Origin: Streptomyces venezuelae
GTDB lineage: Bacteria > Actinomycetota > Actinomycetes > Streptomycetales > Streptomycetaceae
Length of the DNA: 64,000 nt
Direction of reading: 5' to 3'
Assembly (NCBI RefSeq): GCF_008642275.1
Contig: NZ_CP029189.1
Coordinates: 2,402,001 to 2,466,000, forward strand
In this document: piece after piece, positions 24,275-34,533 of the stretch
Position numbering within the stretch: the first letter of the stretch is position 1
Layout of the letters: every line of letters begins with the position of its first letter
The notes under the pieces: generated by a model
Told to the model about the DNA's origin: nothing
The model's input: the letters and a program-made list of their open reading frames with translations, nothing else
Databases searched by the model: none
Program-made: the position numbers and the translations under genes

Positions 24275-24790
24275 ATGGCATCGGACGTGGTGATACGCCC
24301 CGCGCGGGCGGAGGATGAACCGAACATCGTGGAGCTGGCCCGCTCGGTGTGGTCGCGCGTGAGCGAACCGGGCCCCGAACGCCCGGCGGACGCGGCCCTC
24401 TTCGACGAGCGGCACCCGGTGGAGAGCTTCCTCGTCGCGGAACGCGGTCGGCAGATCGTCGGGTACGTCGCCCAGGCCCCGGCGAGTCCCCTGGATACCA
24501 ATCGGCACGTCCGCCACATCCAGGGACTGGCCGTCAGCGAGTCCGCCCGCGGCGGCGGGGTCGGAGCGGCCCTCGTCGAGGCCGCCTGTGCCGCCGCGCG
24601 CGCCGGGGGTGCCCGTCGGATGAATCTGCGCGTGCTCGGCCACAACGAGCCGGCGCGGCAGCTCTACCGGCGGTGCGGCTTCGAGGTGGTCGGGGTCCTG
24701 CCCGAGGAGTTCCTGCTGGACGGCGCCTACGTCGACGACGTGTGGATGAGCCGGCCGCTGACCGGGGCCGACGGGCCCGCGCAGGGGTAG
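24275..24790 (+). CDS. GNAT-family N-acetyltransferase
   Basis: A 171-residue protein from ATG 24275. The GNAT core is VIRPARAEDEPNIVELA, ESFLVAERGRQIVGYVA, IQGLAVSESARGGGVGAALVEAA (Q/RxxGxG/A acetyl-CoA loop as RGGGVG) and LGHNEPARQLYRRCGFEVVG. The last is the common asparagine-alanine-x-x-x-Tyr motif of RimI-like enzymes. It could acetylate a protein N-terminus or a small molecule. It is monocistronic, between two hairpins. Confidence 0.9.
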   Translation: MASDVVIRPARAEDEPNIVELARSVWSRVSEPGPERPADAALFDERHPVESFLVAERGRQIVGYVAQAPASPLDTNRHVRHIQGLAVSESARGGGVGAALVEAACAAARAGGARRMNLRVLGHNEPARQLYRRCGFEVVGVLPEEFLLDGAYVDDVWMSRPLTGADGPAQG

Positions 24791-24808
24791 CCGAAAGGGC
24801 GGCGGAGC

Positions 24809-24836
24809 GGGGGCGCCTGGCGGGGCGCCCCCTTTT
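24809..24836 (+). terminator. Intrinsic terminator between GNAT gene and hrdA
   Basis: A 9-bp GC stem (24809-24817 with 24824-24832) with a 6-base loop, followed by TTTT (24833-24836). The orientation fits the acetyltransferase transcript. The convergent sigma-factor transcript ends at 24848. Confidence 0.88.
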
Positions 24837-24847
24837 CCGGTGGTCCG

Positions 24848-25900
24848 TCAGTCCAGGTAGCCGCGGAGCTGGTCGGCGAAAGCGTGGTCGCGCAGCTTGT
24901 TGAGGGTCTTGGACTCGATCTGGCGGATCCGCTCGCGCGTCACGCCGAAGATCCGTCCGATCTCCTCCAGGGTACGGGGACGCCCGTCGGCGAGGCCGTA
25001 CCGCAGTTGCACGACCTTGCGTTCGCGCTCGCCGAGCGTCGACAGGACGGCTTCCAGGTGCTCGCGCAGCAGGAAGAAGGCGGCCGACTCCACGGGCGAG
25101 GCGGCGTCCCCGTCCTCGATGAGGTCACCGAGCGCGACGTCGTCCTCCTCGCCCACCGGGGCGTGCAGGGAGACCGGTTCCTGGGCGAGGCGGAGTACTT
25201 CGAGGACCCGCTCGGGGGTCAGCTCCAGGTGGACGGCCACCTCCTCGGCGGTGGGCTCGTAGCCGCGCTCCTGGAGCATCCGGCGCTGCACGCGGACGAC
25301 CCGGTTGATCAGTTCGACGACGTGGACGGGCACACGGATGGTCCGGGCCTGGTCGGCGAGCGCCCGGGACATCGCCTGCCGGATCCACCAGGTGGCGTAG
25401 GTGGAGAACTTGTAGCCGCGCGCGTAGTCGAACTTCTCGACGGCGCGGATCAGCCCGAGGTTCCCCTCCTGCACGAGGTCGAGCATGGTGAGTCCGCGGC
25501 CCACGTACCGCTTGGCGACGGAGACGACGAGCCGCAGGTTCGACTCGATGAGCCGGCGCTTGGCCATCCGCCCCATGACGACGAGCTTGTCGAGGTCGAG
25601 GGCGAGCTGGGAGTCGAGGTCGGGGGTGGTGCCGAGCTTCTCCTCGGCGAACAGGCCGGCTTCGACGCGTCGCGCGAGGTCCACCTCCTCGGCGGCGGTG
25701 AGCAGCGGGATCCTGCCTATCTCGCGGAGGTACTGCCGGAAAAGATCGGCGGACGGGCCCGCTCCGCCTCCGCCGTCCTCACTGCTGCGCCTGCGCTGCA
25801 CGGGCACCGGCTCGATCAGCTCCAGTACCTCGGGCTCTTCGTCCACGGCCTTGGCCTCCGAGGACTCGCTCACGTTCACGGTCAGGGTCCGGGTCTGCAC
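24848..25900 (-). CDS. hrdA: Principal-type sigma factor (HrdA-like)
   Basis: A 350-residue sigma-70 protein. GTG 25900 is used, with GGAGG 8 bases upstream; the open frame goes on upstream without sigma-like sequence. Regions: 1.2 ([21 protein letters not shown]), 2.1-2.4 ([26 protein letters not shown], then [14 protein letters not shown]), region 3 ([21 protein letters not shown]) and 4.2 ([21 protein letters not shown]). Region 1.1 is almost absent, as in Hrd paralogues other than HrdB. The neighbourhood matches S. coelicolor hrdA (SCO2465) from memory, hence the symbol. It should direct RNA polymerase to HrdB-like promoters. Its own trigger is not visible. Confidence 0.9.
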   Translation of the reverse strand: MQTRTLTVNVSESSEAKAVDEEPEVLELIEPVPVQRRRSSEDGGGGAGPSADLFRQYLREIGRIPLLTAAEEVDLARRVEAGLFAEEKLGTTPDLDSQLALDLDKLVVMGRMAKRRLIESNLRLVVSVAKRYVGRGLTMLDLVQEGNLGLIRAVEKFDYARGYKFSTYATWWIRQAMSRALADQARTIRVPVHVVELINRVVRVQRRMLQERGYEPTAEEVAVHLELTPERVLEVLRLAQEPVSLHAPVGEEDDVALGDLIEDGDAASPVESAAFFLLREHLEAVLSTLGERERKVVQLRYGLADGRPRTLEEIGRIFGVTRERIRQIESKTLNKLRDHAFADQLRGYLD

Positions 25901-26026
25901 GGGGGCGACCTCCAGGGCTCCGAGGACGGGGGCTCCGCACCTCAGTGTGGGGTACGACACATCGCGGCCACGAGGGGCGTGCGAGCACTTTCTGAGTCCG
26001 GTGCGTGACCGGATGGTTACCCCCCG

Positions 26027-26656
26027 GTGGGAATGCCGATGCGGATCGGACGCATGTCCGAGATGATCGACTCCATGTCGGAGTACGAGACCCATGTGAC
26101 CTTGCGGTGCCCGGACGCGACCGAGCTGGCACGCCTCGAAGCCTGGGCCGGGGCAAGGGAGTTGAAGGTCACCCACATCCTGCTGGCCCGCGGCCGGATG
26201 GTGTCCCAGCCGATGCTGACCCTGCCGGACCGCACGGGCCACGAGCTCCTGGTGCCCCGGCTGCGCGCGGCCGGCTTCGACCCGGTCCGGGTCAAGGTGG
26301 AGACGGTCCCGTGGACCACGGACTCCCCCGGCCCGGGCGGCGGGTACTTCGAGCACCACCTGAAGCTGATGCTGCCCGCGGACTTCGACCGCACGGCCCT
26401 GGAGTCCCTGGTCGTCCCGCACGGGGCCCACCTGTCCTGGAACGCCCGCCGGGTCCTGACCGGGGGTGCGCACGAGCGGTTCGTGACCCAGCGGTGGCGC
26501 GGCACGGCGGCGGAGGCGGGGGCGGCCTGCGACGCACTGGTCGCGGCGCTCGGCTCGGCCGGGTACGAGATCCGCTCGGAGGAGCGGGAGTTCGTGCTGT
26601 ACGACAGCGACCTGTCGGTCGACGACGGGTGGATCGCAGAAGGGGTGACGGCATGA
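26027..26656 (+). CDS. Hypothetical protein, about 200 residues
   Basis: The start is unclear. GTG 26027 and ATGs at 26033, 26054, 26063 and 26075 are in frame, and none has a clear ribosome site; family-like sequence starts near [21 protein letters not shown]. No signal peptide or membrane helix is present. The protein has a repeated alpha/beta layout ([17 protein letters not shown], then [32 protein letters not shown] and ERFVTQRW), suggesting two related halves. I do not recognise a family. It ends by ATGA overlap with a 40-residue gene, and it is divergent from hrdA with about 130 bp between. Confidence 0.75.
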   Translation: MGMPMRIGRMSEMIDSMSEYETHVTLRCPDATELARLEAWAGARELKVTHILLARGRMVSQPMLTLPDRTGHELLVPRLRAAGFDPVRVKVETVPWTTDSPGPGGGYFEHHLKLMLPADFDRTALESLVVPHGAHLSWNARRVLTGGAHERFVTQRWRGTAAEAGAACDALVAALGSAGYEIRSEEREFVLYDSDLSVDDGWIAEGVTA

Positions 26657-26775
26657 CCGGGACGAGCGCGCAGGACGCGGCGCGGGCCGACTACCCGGGG
26701 ATCTCCGGCTCCGCCGAGTCCTACGCCGACCGGCTGCTGGCCGCCCTGGCACCGACCTTCGCAGGTCGCCGCTAG
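26653..26775 (+). CDS. 40-residue microprotein translationally coupled to its upstream gene
   Basis: ATG 26653 overlaps the upstream TGA (ATGA). The product is polar at the front and ends with an amphipathic helix ([13 protein letters not shown]) and Arg-Arg. GC-rich third positions support coding. Its TAG stop overlaps the stop of the convergent nitrate reductase gene. Function unknown; it may act with the upstream protein. Confidence 0.55.
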   Translation: MTGTSAQDAARADYPGISGSAESYADRLLAALAPTFAGRR

Positions 26776-28874
26776 GCCGGCTCGACGCGGACCGCGCAGA
26801 CCTTGAACTCCGGCATGCGGGAGGTGGGGTCCAGGGCCGGGTTGGTCAGGGTGTTGGCGCGGCCCTCCCCCGGCCAGTGGAAGGGCATGAAGACCGTGTC
26901 CGCCCGGATGGTGTCGGTGATGCGGGCCGGGGCGACGGCGCGGCCGCGGCGGGAGGTCACCGCGAGGGGGCTGCCGTCGACCGCGCCGATCCGGGCCGCC
27001 AGCCGCGGGTGGAGTTCCACGAAGGAGCCCGGGGCCGCCGCGTTGAGCTCGTCCACCCGGCGGGTCTGGGCTCCGGACTGGTACTGGGCGACCACGCGGC
27101 CGGTGGTGAGCAGCAGCGGGTAGTCCGCGTCGGGGACCTCGGCGGCGTCACGGTGGGAGACGGGGGCGAAGCGGGCCCGGCCGTCGTCGGTGGCGAACCG
27201 GTCCAGGAAGAGGCGCTCGGTGCCCGGGGAGTCCCCGGGCACCCCGGGGCTCCCGGGGCTCCCGGGGCAGGGCCAGAAGACGCCCTGTTCGGCCTCGATC
27301 CGGGCGTAGGTGATGCCCGAGTAGTCCGCGGGGCCGCCGGCCGAGGCCCGGCGCAGTTCCTCGAAGACCTCCTCCGGCTCGGTGGGGAAGCCCTTCTCCA
27401 CGCCCAGGCGGGCGGCGAGTCCGTGCAGGACGTCGAGGTCGCCGCGGACCCCCGGTGGCGGGGTCAGGGCCCGGCGGCGGAGCAGGACGCGGCCCTCCAG
27501 GTTGGTGGTGGTGCCGGTCTCCTCCGCCCACTGGGTGACCGGCAGGACCACGTCCGCGAGGGCCGCGGTCTCGGAGAGGACGACGTCGGCCACCGCGAGG
27601 AAGTCCAGGGAGCGGATGCGGTCCTCGACGTGTCCGGCGCGGGGGGCGGACACCACCGGGTTCGAGCCCATCAGGAGCAGGGCCTTCACGTCCGTGCCGA
27701 GGGCGTCGAGGAGTTCGTAGGCGCTGCGGCCCGGGCCGGGCAGGCTGTCGGGGTCGACGCCCCAGACCTCGGCGACGTGGGCGCGGGCCGCCGGGTCGGT
27801 GAGCTTGCGGTAGCCGGGCAGCTGGTCGGCCTTCTGGCCGTGCTCGCGGCCGCCCTGGCCGTTGCCCTGCCCGGTGAGGCAGCCGTAGCCGGAGAGCGGG
27901 CGGCCGGCCCGGCCGGTGGCCAGGCACAGGTTGATCCAGGCGCCGACCGTGTCGGTGCCCTTGGACTGCTGCTCGGGCCCGCGGGCGGTGAGGACCATGG
28001 CGGATTCCGGGGCGCAGAACATCGCCACGGCCTCGCGGAGCCTGGGGACGGGTATCCCGGTGATGCGCTCCACCAGCTCCGGCCAGTGGGCCATGGCCGC
28101 GGCCCGGGCCTCCTCCCAGCCGGTGGTGCGGGCCGCGATGAACTCCTCGTCGGTCCGGCCTTCGGCGACGATCAGGTGCAGCAGGCCGAGCGCGAGGGCC
28201 AGGTCGGTGCCGGGGCGCGGGGCGAGGTGCAGGTCGGCCTGTTCGGCGGTGCGGGTGCGGCGCGGGTCGATGACGATCAGGGTGCCGCCGTTCGCCTTGA
28301 GCTCCGTGAGGTAGCGCAGGGCGGGCGGCATGGTCTCGGCCAGGTTCGAGCCGACGAGGACCACGCAGCCGGTGCGGGGGATGTCGGCCAGCGGGAAGGG
28401 CAGCCCGCGGTCGAGCCCGAAGGCCCGCTGGTGGGCGGCGGCGGCCGAGGACATGCAGAAGCGGCCGTTGTAGTCGATCTGAGAGGTGCGCAGGGCGACG
28501 CGGGCGAACTTGCCGAGCGCGTAGGCCTTCTCGTTGGTGAGCCCGCCGCCGCCGAAGACCCCGACGGCGTCCGGTCCGTACGTGCGGCCGGCGCGGGCGA
28601 GTCCCTCGGCGACGGCGTCGAGGGCCTCCTCCCAGGTGGCCGGCTCCAGCAGCCCGGCGTGGGTGCGGACGAGCGGGTGGGTCAGGCGCACCCGGGAGGA
28701 GAGTACGGCGGGGGCGGTGCGGCCCTTGCCGCACAGCGCGCCCCGGTTGACGGGGAAGTCGGCGCGCTCCTCCACCGTCACGGCGGCGCCGCCCGGTTCG
28801 GGACGCAGCCTCATCCCGCACTGCAGGGCGCAGTAAGGGCAGTGCGTGTCGGTGGCGGAGTCGGTGGTGCGCAT
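26772..28874 (-). CDS. nasA: Assimilatory nitrate reductase (molybdopterin oxidoreductase)
   Basis: A 700-residue protein. The N-terminal [4Fe-4S] ligands are Cys12, Cys15, Cys19 and Cys48 ([10 protein letters not shown] and [10 protein letters not shown]). The following domains show the bis-MGD fold: [50 protein letters not shown] and [13 protein letters not shown]. The C-terminal cofactor-binding domain ends [16 protein letters not shown]. There is no extra BFD/[2Fe-2S] domain and no Tat signal, so it is cytoplasmic and depends on a separate electron donor. A short Gly-Ser-Pro repeat (about residues 535-550) interrupts the family sequence. The promoter has GlnR-like half-sites. It would reduce nitrate to nitrite for NirBD, 13 kb away. 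Confidence 0.9.
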   Translation of the reverse strand: MRTTDSATDTHCPYCALQCGMRLRPEPGGAAVTVEERADFPVNRGALCGKGRTAPAVLSSRVRLTHPLVRTHAGLLEPATWEEALDAVAEGLARAGRTYGPDAVGVFGGGGLTNEKAYALGKFARVALRTSQIDYNGRFCMSSAAAAHQRAFGLDRGLPFPLADIPRTGCVVLVGSNLAETMPPALRYLTELKANGGTLIVIDPRRTRTAEQADLHLAPRPGTDLALALGLLHLIVAEGRTDEEFIAARTTGWEEARAAAMAHWPELVERITGIPVPRLREAVAMFCAPESAMVLTARGPEQQSKGTDTVGAWINLCLATGRAGRPLSGYGCLTGQGNGQGGREHGQKADQLPGYRKLTDPAARAHVAEVWGVDPDSLPGPGRSAYELLDALGTDVKALLLMGSNPVVSAPRAGHVEDRIRSLDFLAVADVVLSETAALADVVLPVTQWAEETGTTTNLEGRVLLRRRALTPPPGVRGDLDVLHGLAARLGVEKGFPTEPEEVFEELRRASAGGPADYSGITYARIEAEQGVFWPCPGSPGSPGVPGDSPGTERLFLDRFATDDGRARFAPVSHRDAAEVPDADYPLLLTTGRVVAQYQSGAQTRRVDELNAAAPGSFVELHPRLAARIGAVDGSPLAVTSRRGRAVAPARITDTIRADTVFMPFHWPGEGRANTLTNPALDPTSRMPEFKVCAVRVEPA

Positions 28875-28897
28875 GCGGTCCAGCGTGGGCCGGCGGT

Positions 28898-28924
28898 GTT
28901 ACGCCGACGGCCGCCGCGCGTTAC
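28898..28924 (-). promoter_or_regulatory. GlnR-like operator upstream of nasA
   Basis: On the minus strand, GTAAC (28924-28920) and GTAAC (28902-28898) are spaced 22 bp apart, with weak half-sites between and after them. This is the GTnAC-n6-b-n6-GTnAC layout of GlnR boxes in Streptomyces. It lies 24 bp before the ATG at 28874. The b half-sites are poor, so confidence is moderate. Confidence 0.5.
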
Positions 28925-29033
28925 AAGTCCGGGTGCTGCGCCTCAGCACCGCCGGACGGCTGCGGTGAGGCCCGGCGCCCCGGCGGCGGCACGCGAGTTT
29001 CCGCCCGGGCCGCCGGAGGGAGCCGGGGTCGGG

Positions 29034-29834
<801 letters not shown>

Positions 29835-29872
29835 TCACCGACATATGACTAATCGGCATACCCGGCGTCGCG

Positions 29873-30580
29873 TCAGTCTGCCAGAGCGGCCAGGGCCTGC
29901 GACACCCCCTCCTCCTTGGGTCCCAGGAAGCGCGGGGCCGGCTTGAAGACCGCGTCCAGCGCCGCCTTGCCCGCCGCGAAGACCTCGCGGGTCTCGCCGT
30001 AGTACCAGGTGGCGTCGTGCACGTCGGCCACCCCGACGCCGTACGACTCCAGGCCCGCCGCCTGGCACAGCGCCACGGCCCGGCGGATGTGGAAGCCCTG
30101 GGTGACCAGCACGGCCCGCTCCACGCCGAAGATCTCCTTGGCCCGCACACAGGAGTCCCAGGTGTCGAAGCCCGCGTAGTCGCTGACGATCCGGGCGTCC
30201 GGCACCCCGTGCGCGGTGAGGTACGTGCGCATCGCGTCGGGCTCGTCGTACTCCGTGCGGCTGTTGTCCCCGGTGACGAGGACGACCTTGACCTTGCCGG
30301 TGCGGTACAACTCGGCGGCGGCGTCGAGCCGGTCGGCCAGGTACGGGGTCGGCCGGCTCCCCAGCAGGCCCGCGCCGAACACCACGGCCACCTCGGCGGC
30401 GGGCGTGTCGGCCGTGGTCCGCAGCCGGTCGGCGGCCACCGCGTGCATCCACGCCGAGGGCAGCAGCGCCAGTACGCAGCCCGCCATGACGGCCTGCACC
30501 GCCCGCCGCCGGTTCCGCACGCTGCGCAGCGCCGCCACCGCACGGCTCCACTCGACTCCCGGCAGGCGCGGTCGGCGCAT
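29873..30580 (-). CDS. SanA/ElyC/YdcF-type membrane protein (DUF218)
   Basis: A 235-residue protein. One N-terminal hydrophobic helix near residues 28-50 (AVMAGCVLALLPSAWMHAVAA) anchors it. The DUF218 domain follows: AVVFGAGLLGSRPTPYLADRLD, LVTGDNSRTEYDEPDAMR, and YAGFDTWDSCVRAKEIFG, then the VTQGFHIRRAVALC motif. E. coli relatives affect envelope barrier function and vancomycin sensitivity; the biochemical role is not settled. The domain is probably extracytoplasmic. Confidence 0.88.
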   Translation of the reverse strand: MRRPRLPGVEWSRAVAALRSVRNRRRAVQAVMAGCVLALLPSAWMHAVAADRLRTTADTPAAEVAVVFGAGLLGSRPTPYLADRLDAAAELYRTGKVKVVLVTGDNSRTEYDEPDAMRTYLTAHGVPDARIVSDYAGFDTWDSCVRAKEIFGVERAVLVTQGFHIRRAVALCQAAGLESYGVGVADVHDATWYYGETREVFAAGKAALDAVFKPAPRFLGPKEEGVSQALAALAD

Positions 30581-30782
30581 CGTCCATCCCCTGTGTCTCG
30601 GCTGCTCGTCCGCTGGTCAGGACGCCTGGCGCGGCCGCGCGGTTCGCCCGGGCCCGGTCCGGCAGGCGCGCGGCCCGCCGCGGCGGATCCGGACAGCGGC
30701 GCCGGCCGGCCTGTGAGCACACGGCAAAGACCCGTCATCCCCGCGCAACGCGGTGGCAACCTCCGGCGCGGAGGATCGGTTC

Positions 30783-31043
30783 ATGACGGAGCCGGTGCAC
30801 CCTCCCGAGTTTCCCGCCCTCCCCTTCGACAGTACGGCCGAGCTGCTCGGCCGCATCACCCTCCAGCTGGGCACCCAGCTCAGCGGCCTGCGCCGACCCG
30901 GAGTCCGCCCATGCAGCCCACCCTCGTCGCCGTGGCCCACGGCAGCCGTGACCCGCGCGCCCTGCACACCGCCCTCGCCCTCCTCGACCGGGTCCGCGAA
31001 CTCCGCCCCCGGCTCGACGTCCGGCTCGGCCACATCGAGCTGA
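30783..31043 (+). CDS. Small ORF overlapping the chelatase gene (possible truncated gene)
   Basis: ATG 30783 follows GGAGG at good spacing. The first 43 codons look genuine: balanced residues (PPEFPALPFDSTAELLGRI..LQLGTQLSGLRR) with GC-rich third positions. From about 30905 the frame runs across the chelatase gene and reads as a Ser/Pro/Thr-rich shadow. The reasonable product is therefore only the first 43 or so residues. It could be a leader-like small gene, or a gene whose end was lost by a frameshift near 30905. Low confidence in the C-terminal half. Confidence 0.4.
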   Translation: MTEPVHPPEFPALPFDSTAELLGRITLQLGTQLSGLRRPGVRPCSPPSSPWPTAAVTRAPCTPPSPSSTGSANSAPGSTSGSATSS

Positions 31044-31636
31044 ACGAGCCACTGCTCGACGACACCCTGGACGGGCTGTCCGGCTCGGCCGTGCTGGTCC
31101 CGCTGCTGCTCGGCCGCGGGTACCACGTCAAGCGTGATCTCCCCGCGGCCGCCGCCCGGGCCGGCCACCTGCTCACCCGCGTCGCCGCCCCGCTGGGACC
31201 GCACCCGCTGCTCGTCGAGGCCCTGTACGAGCGGCTCCTGGAGACCGGCTGGACCCCGGCCCCCGGTTCGGCCGTCGTGCTGGCCGCCGCCGGTTCCCGC
31301 GACCCCGACTCGGCGGCCGACACCCGCCGCACCGCCGCCCAGCTCTCCGAACGCCTCGGCGGCACCCCGGTGACCTGTGCCTACGCCTCCGCCGCGGCGC
31401 CTGCCGCGCCCGAGGCGGTCCGGGCCCTCGCCGCCCGCGGCCACCACCGGATCGCCGTAGCCTCGTACTTCGCCGCTCCCGGCCGGTTCGCCACCCAGAC
31501 CGCCGCGGCGGCGCCCGGCCCCGCCGCAGCCCCACTGGGCGATCACCCGGCCCTGGCCCGGCTGCTGCTGCACCGCTACGACGAGGCCCGCAGGCTGCCC
31601 CTCGGCCTGGCACGGCCGGAACTCGTCTCCGCCTGA
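30911..31636 (+). CDS. Sirohydrochlorin chelatase (CbiX/SirB family)
   Basis: A 241-residue protein from ATG 30911. TLVAVAHGSRDPRALHTALALL holds the first metal-binding His. Other landmarks are VRLGHIELNEPLLDD and VPLLLGRGYHVKRDLPAA (second His), and a second, diverged half with VVLAAAGSRDPDS and HHRIAVASYFAAPGRF. It inserts Fe or Co into sirohydrochlorin to make siroheme or cobalt-precorrin. With siroheme-dependent NirB in the same window, siroheme supply is the natural guess. Other CysG steps are not in this window. Confidence 0.9.
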   Translation: MQPTLVAVAHGSRDPRALHTALALLDRVRELRPRLDVRLGHIELNEPLLDDTLDGLSGSAVLVPLLLGRGYHVKRDLPAAAARAGHLLTRVAAPLGPHPLLVEALYERLLETGWTPAPGSAVVLAAAGSRDPDSAADTRRTAAQLSERLGGTPVTCAYASAAAPAAPEAVRALAARGHHRIAVASYFAAPGRFATQTAAAAPGPAAAPLGDHPALARLLLHRYDEARRLPLGLARPELVSA

Positions 31637-31672
31637 TCCCGGTTTGTCAGTTGTTCCGGTTACCGTCTCTGC

Positions 31673-32998
31673 ATGGAAGGCACCACGCACGCCCTCACCG
31701 ACGACCACCGCGACCTCTACGACGCGGCCGACACCGAACGCTGGGCCGCCGAGCCCGACAAACGGCCCGGCCGGACCGCCTTCCAGCGCGACCGCGCCCG
31801 CGTACTGCACTCGGCCGCCCTGCGCCGGCTCGCCGGGAAGACCCAGGTCGTCACCCCCGGCAGCCGTTCGTACGACTGGGACGCGAGTCCGCGTACCCGC
31901 CTCACCCACTCGCTGGAGTGCGCCCAGGTCGGGCGGGAGCTCGGTGCCGCGCTCGGCTGCGACCCCGACCTCGTCGAAGCCGCCTGCCTCTCCCACGACA
32001 TGGGCCACCCGCCCTTCGGTCACAACGGCGAGGAGGCGCTCAACGAGTTCGCCAAGGACTGCGGCGGCTTCGAGGGCAACGCCCAGTCGCTGCGCCTGCT
32101 GACCCGCCTGGAGCCCAAGCGGTTCGTGCCCGACCCGGTGAGCGGGGAGCCCGTCAGCGTCGGCCTCAACCTCACCCGGGCCTGCCTGGACGCCGCCACC
32201 AAGTACCCGTGGGCGCGCGGGGACCACCCCACCGACCCGGCCTCGGTGAAGTTCGGCGCGTACGAGGACGACCTGCCGGTCTTTGAGTGGCTGCGGCGCG
32301 GCGCGCCCGCGGACCGCAAGTGCTTCGAGGCCCAGGTCATGGACTGGGCGGACGACGTCGCGTACTCCGTGCACGACTTCGAGGACGGCCTGCACGCCGG
32401 CCACCTCGACCCCAACATGCTCTTCGCCGAGCCCGAGCGCGCGGCGATCTGGCAGGTGGCCATCGGCAGGTACGTCCCGGCCGACACCGCCCCCGAGGAA
32501 CTGCGGGCCGCCCTGGACCGTTTGATGGAGCAGGAGTGGTGGCCGCACGGGTACGACGGTTCGGCCGTCGCCCAGTCCCGGCTGAAGGACGCCACGAGCC
32601 AGCTCATCGGCCGGTTCTGCCTGGCCGCCGAGGGGGCCACCCGGGAGGCGTACGGCTCGGGCCGCCTCACCCGGTACGGTGCCGAACTGGTGATCCCGCG
32701 TGCGGCGCGCAACGAGTGCGCGGTGCTCAAGGCGGTCGCCGACCTCTACGTGATACAGCGGGACGAACAGGAACGGATCCGCGCCGACCAGCGCATCGTC
32801 CTGGCCGAACTCGCGGAGGCGCTGAGCGCCCGCGCACCCGAGGGGCTGGACCCGCAGTTCCGGGCGATCTTCGACGCGGCCCAGGACGACAAGGCGAGGA
32901 AAAGGGCGGTCATCGACCAGATCGCGTGCCTCACCGACGCTTCCGCCCGTTCCCTTCACGCACGCCTCACCCGGCGCGGCCGACGCGCCGAAAGGTGA
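31673..32998 (+). CDS. dgt: Deoxyguanosinetriphosphate triphosphohydrolase
   Basis: A 441-residue HD-domain protein. Ordered landmarks are [41 protein letters not shown] (first His), [21 protein letters not shown] (the HD pair with its neighbouring His) and [14 protein letters not shown] (last metal Asp). It cleaves dNTPs to the nucleoside and triphosphate and so trims dNTP pools. It sits upstream of dnaG, with a reductase gene between, a link common in actinobacteria. Confidence 0.93.
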   Translation: MEGTTHALTDDHRDLYDAADTERWAAEPDKRPGRTAFQRDRARVLHSAALRRLAGKTQVVTPGSRSYDWDASPRTRLTHSLECAQVGRELGAALGCDPDLVEAACLSHDMGHPPFGHNGEEALNEFAKDCGGFEGNAQSLRLLTRLEPKRFVPDPVSGEPVSVGLNLTRACLDAATKYPWARGDHPTDPASVKFGAYEDDLPVFEWLRRGAPADRKCFEAQVMDWADDVAYSVHDFEDGLHAGHLDPNMLFAEPERAAIWQVAIGRYVPADTAPEELRAALDRLMEQEWWPHGYDGSAVAQSRLKDATSQLIGRFCLAAEGATREAYGSGRLTRYGAELVIPRAARNECAVLKAVADLYVIQRDEQERIRADQRIVLAELAEALSARAPEGLDPQFRAIFDAAQDDKARKRAVIDQIACLTDASARSLHARLTRRGRRAER

Positions 32999-33091
32999 GC
33001 CGATCGAGCCACTCCCCCTTCACGCGGCAGGCTCGGTGCGGGACGCTCGCATGTGCTCGCATGTGGCGGAGAGGTTATGAGGAGGCATCAG

Positions 33092-34357
33092 GTGGTCGAC
33101 GCACACCGGACATTCGTCATCGTCGGCGCAGGGCTCGCCGGGGCGAAGGCGGCCGAAACGCTGAGGTCCGAGGGGTTCACGGGGCGGGTGATCCTGATCG
33201 GCGACGAGCGTGACCACCCCTACGAACGCCCCCCGCTGTCCAAGGGCTATCTGACCGGCAAGGACGACCGGGAGAGCGTCTTCGTCCACGAGCCGTCCTG
33301 GTACGCGGCCGCCGACGTCGAGCTGCACCTCGGCCAGCCCGCCGTCCACCTCGACCGGGACGCCAAGAAGGTGGTCCTGGGCGACGGAACCGTCCTGTAC
33401 TACGACAAGCTGCTGCTGGCCACCGGCGCCGAGCCGCGCCGCCTGGACATCCCCGGCACCGGCCTGGCCGGGGTGCACCACCTGCGGCGCCTCGCCCACG
33501 CCGAACGGCTGAAGGGCGTACTGGCCGGGCTCGGCCGGGACAACGGGCACCTGCTCATCGCGGGCGCCGGGTGGATCGGGCTGGAGGTGGCCGCCGCGGC
33601 CCGTGGCTACGGCGCCGAGGTCACCGTCGTCGAGCCGGAGGCCACGCCGCTGCACGCGGTCCTCGGACCGGAGATCGGCCGGCTCTTCGCGGACCTGCAC
33701 GCCGATCACGGGGTGCGGTTCCACTTCGGGTCGAGGCTGACCGAGATCGTCGGCCACGACGGCATGGTGCTGGCCGCCCGTACGGACGACGGGGAGGAGC
33801 ACCCGGCGCACGCGGTGCTCTCCGCGATCGGGGCGGCCCCGCGGACCGCGCTCGCCGAGACCGCCGGGCTGGCCCTGGTCGACCGGGAGCACGGCGGCGG
33901 GATCGCGGTGGACTCCTCCCTGCGTACGAACGATCCCGACATCTACGCGGTCGGGGACGTGGCCGCGGCCCACCACCCGGTGCTCGGCACCCGGCTGCGG
34001 GTCGAGCACTGGGCCAACGCGCTGAACGGCGGCCCGGCCGCCGCGCGGGCCATGCTGGGCCAGGAGGTCGGCTACGACCGGGTGCCGTACTTCTTCTCGG
34101 ACCAGTACGACGTGGGGCTGGAGTACTCGGGCTACGCGCCGGCCGGCGGCTACGACCAGGTGCTGATCCGCGGGGACGTGGGCAAGCGGGAGTTCATCGC
34201 CTTCTGGCTGTCGGAGGGCCGGGTCCTGGCCGGAATGAACGTGAACGTGTGGGACGTCACCGAGCACATCCAGGCCCTGATCAGGTCGAAGACCGCGGTC
34301 AACCGCGAGGCACTGGCGGACCCGTCCGTTCCGCTCGACTCCCTGGTGCGGGCCTAG
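33092..34357 (+). CDS. FAD-dependent ferredoxin-type reductase (NAD(P)H oxidoreductase)
   Basis: GTG 33092 is chosen (421 residues): GGAGG ends 6 bases before it, and FVIVGAGLAGAKAAE, the FAD-binding motif, follows at residue 7. YERPPLSKGYLTG, LLATGAEPRRLDIPG and LIAGAGWIGLEVAAAARGYGA (NAD site) are typical of Rieske/ferredoxin reductases such as BphA4 and AIFM3-like enzymes. IYAVGDVAAAHHPVLG marks the FAD-ribityl region, and the C-terminal 80 residues are a Reductase_C domain. It passes electrons from NAD(P)H to a ferredoxin or Rieske protein. No partner is adjacent, and the end of a repeat coincides with its stop codon. Confidence 0.92.
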   Translation: MVDAHRTFVIVGAGLAGAKAAETLRSEGFTGRVILIGDERDHPYERPPLSKGYLTGKDDRESVFVHEPSWYAAADVELHLGQPAVHLDRDAKKVVLGDGTVLYYDKLLLATGAEPRRLDIPGTGLAGVHHLRRLAHAERLKGVLAGLGRDNGHLLIAGAGWIGLEVAAAARGYGAEVTVVEPEATPLHAVLGPEIGRLFADLHADHGVRFHFGSRLTEIVGHDGMVLAARTDDGEEHPAHAVLSAIGAAPRTALAETAGLALVDREHGGGIAVDSSLRTNDPDIYAVGDVAAAHHPVLGTRLRVEHWANALNGGPAAARAMLGQEVGYDRVPYFFSDQYDVGLEYSGYAPAGGYDQVLIRGDVGKREFIAFWLSEGRVLAGMNVNVWDVTEHIQALIRSKTAVNREALADPSVPLDSLVRA

Positions 34358-34533
34358 GGGGTGTCCGCAAAGGAGCGCCGGCCGTCCGAAGGGCGGGCCC
34401 CGCGGCGTCCGGTGCCGTACATCGCAAGGCGGAGGGGTGCCCGTGTACTGGACGTACTCGGGCGCCCCGACAACGCGGCGAGGTGCGGTGCCGGGCGTCG
34501 CGGGGCAGGCGGTACTTTGCGGACACGCCCTAG
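34354..34533. repeat. 180-bp imperfect palindromic, MITE-like element
   Basis: The ends are 19-bp inverted repeats: 34354-34372 against 34515-34533, CTAGGGsGTGTCCGCAAAG, 18 of 19 identical. Much of the interior also pairs, for example the GCCCCGCG blocks and the centre GGGGTGCCCG..CGGGCGCCCC. CTAG flanks both sides. Both strands carry short open frames beginning MSAK because of the symmetry. There is no transposase. I recall similar CTTTGCGGACAC-bounded elements between genes in other Streptomyces genomes. The left end overlaps the stop codon (34355-34357) of the reductase gene. Confidence 0.85.

Noticed and set aside
30724..30780. Possible SAM- or cobalamin-type riboswitch before the small ORF and chelatase
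   Set aside because: A GGTGGCAACC-like piece is present, but the other conserved cores (for example the cobalamin box) were not found; not enough to call.
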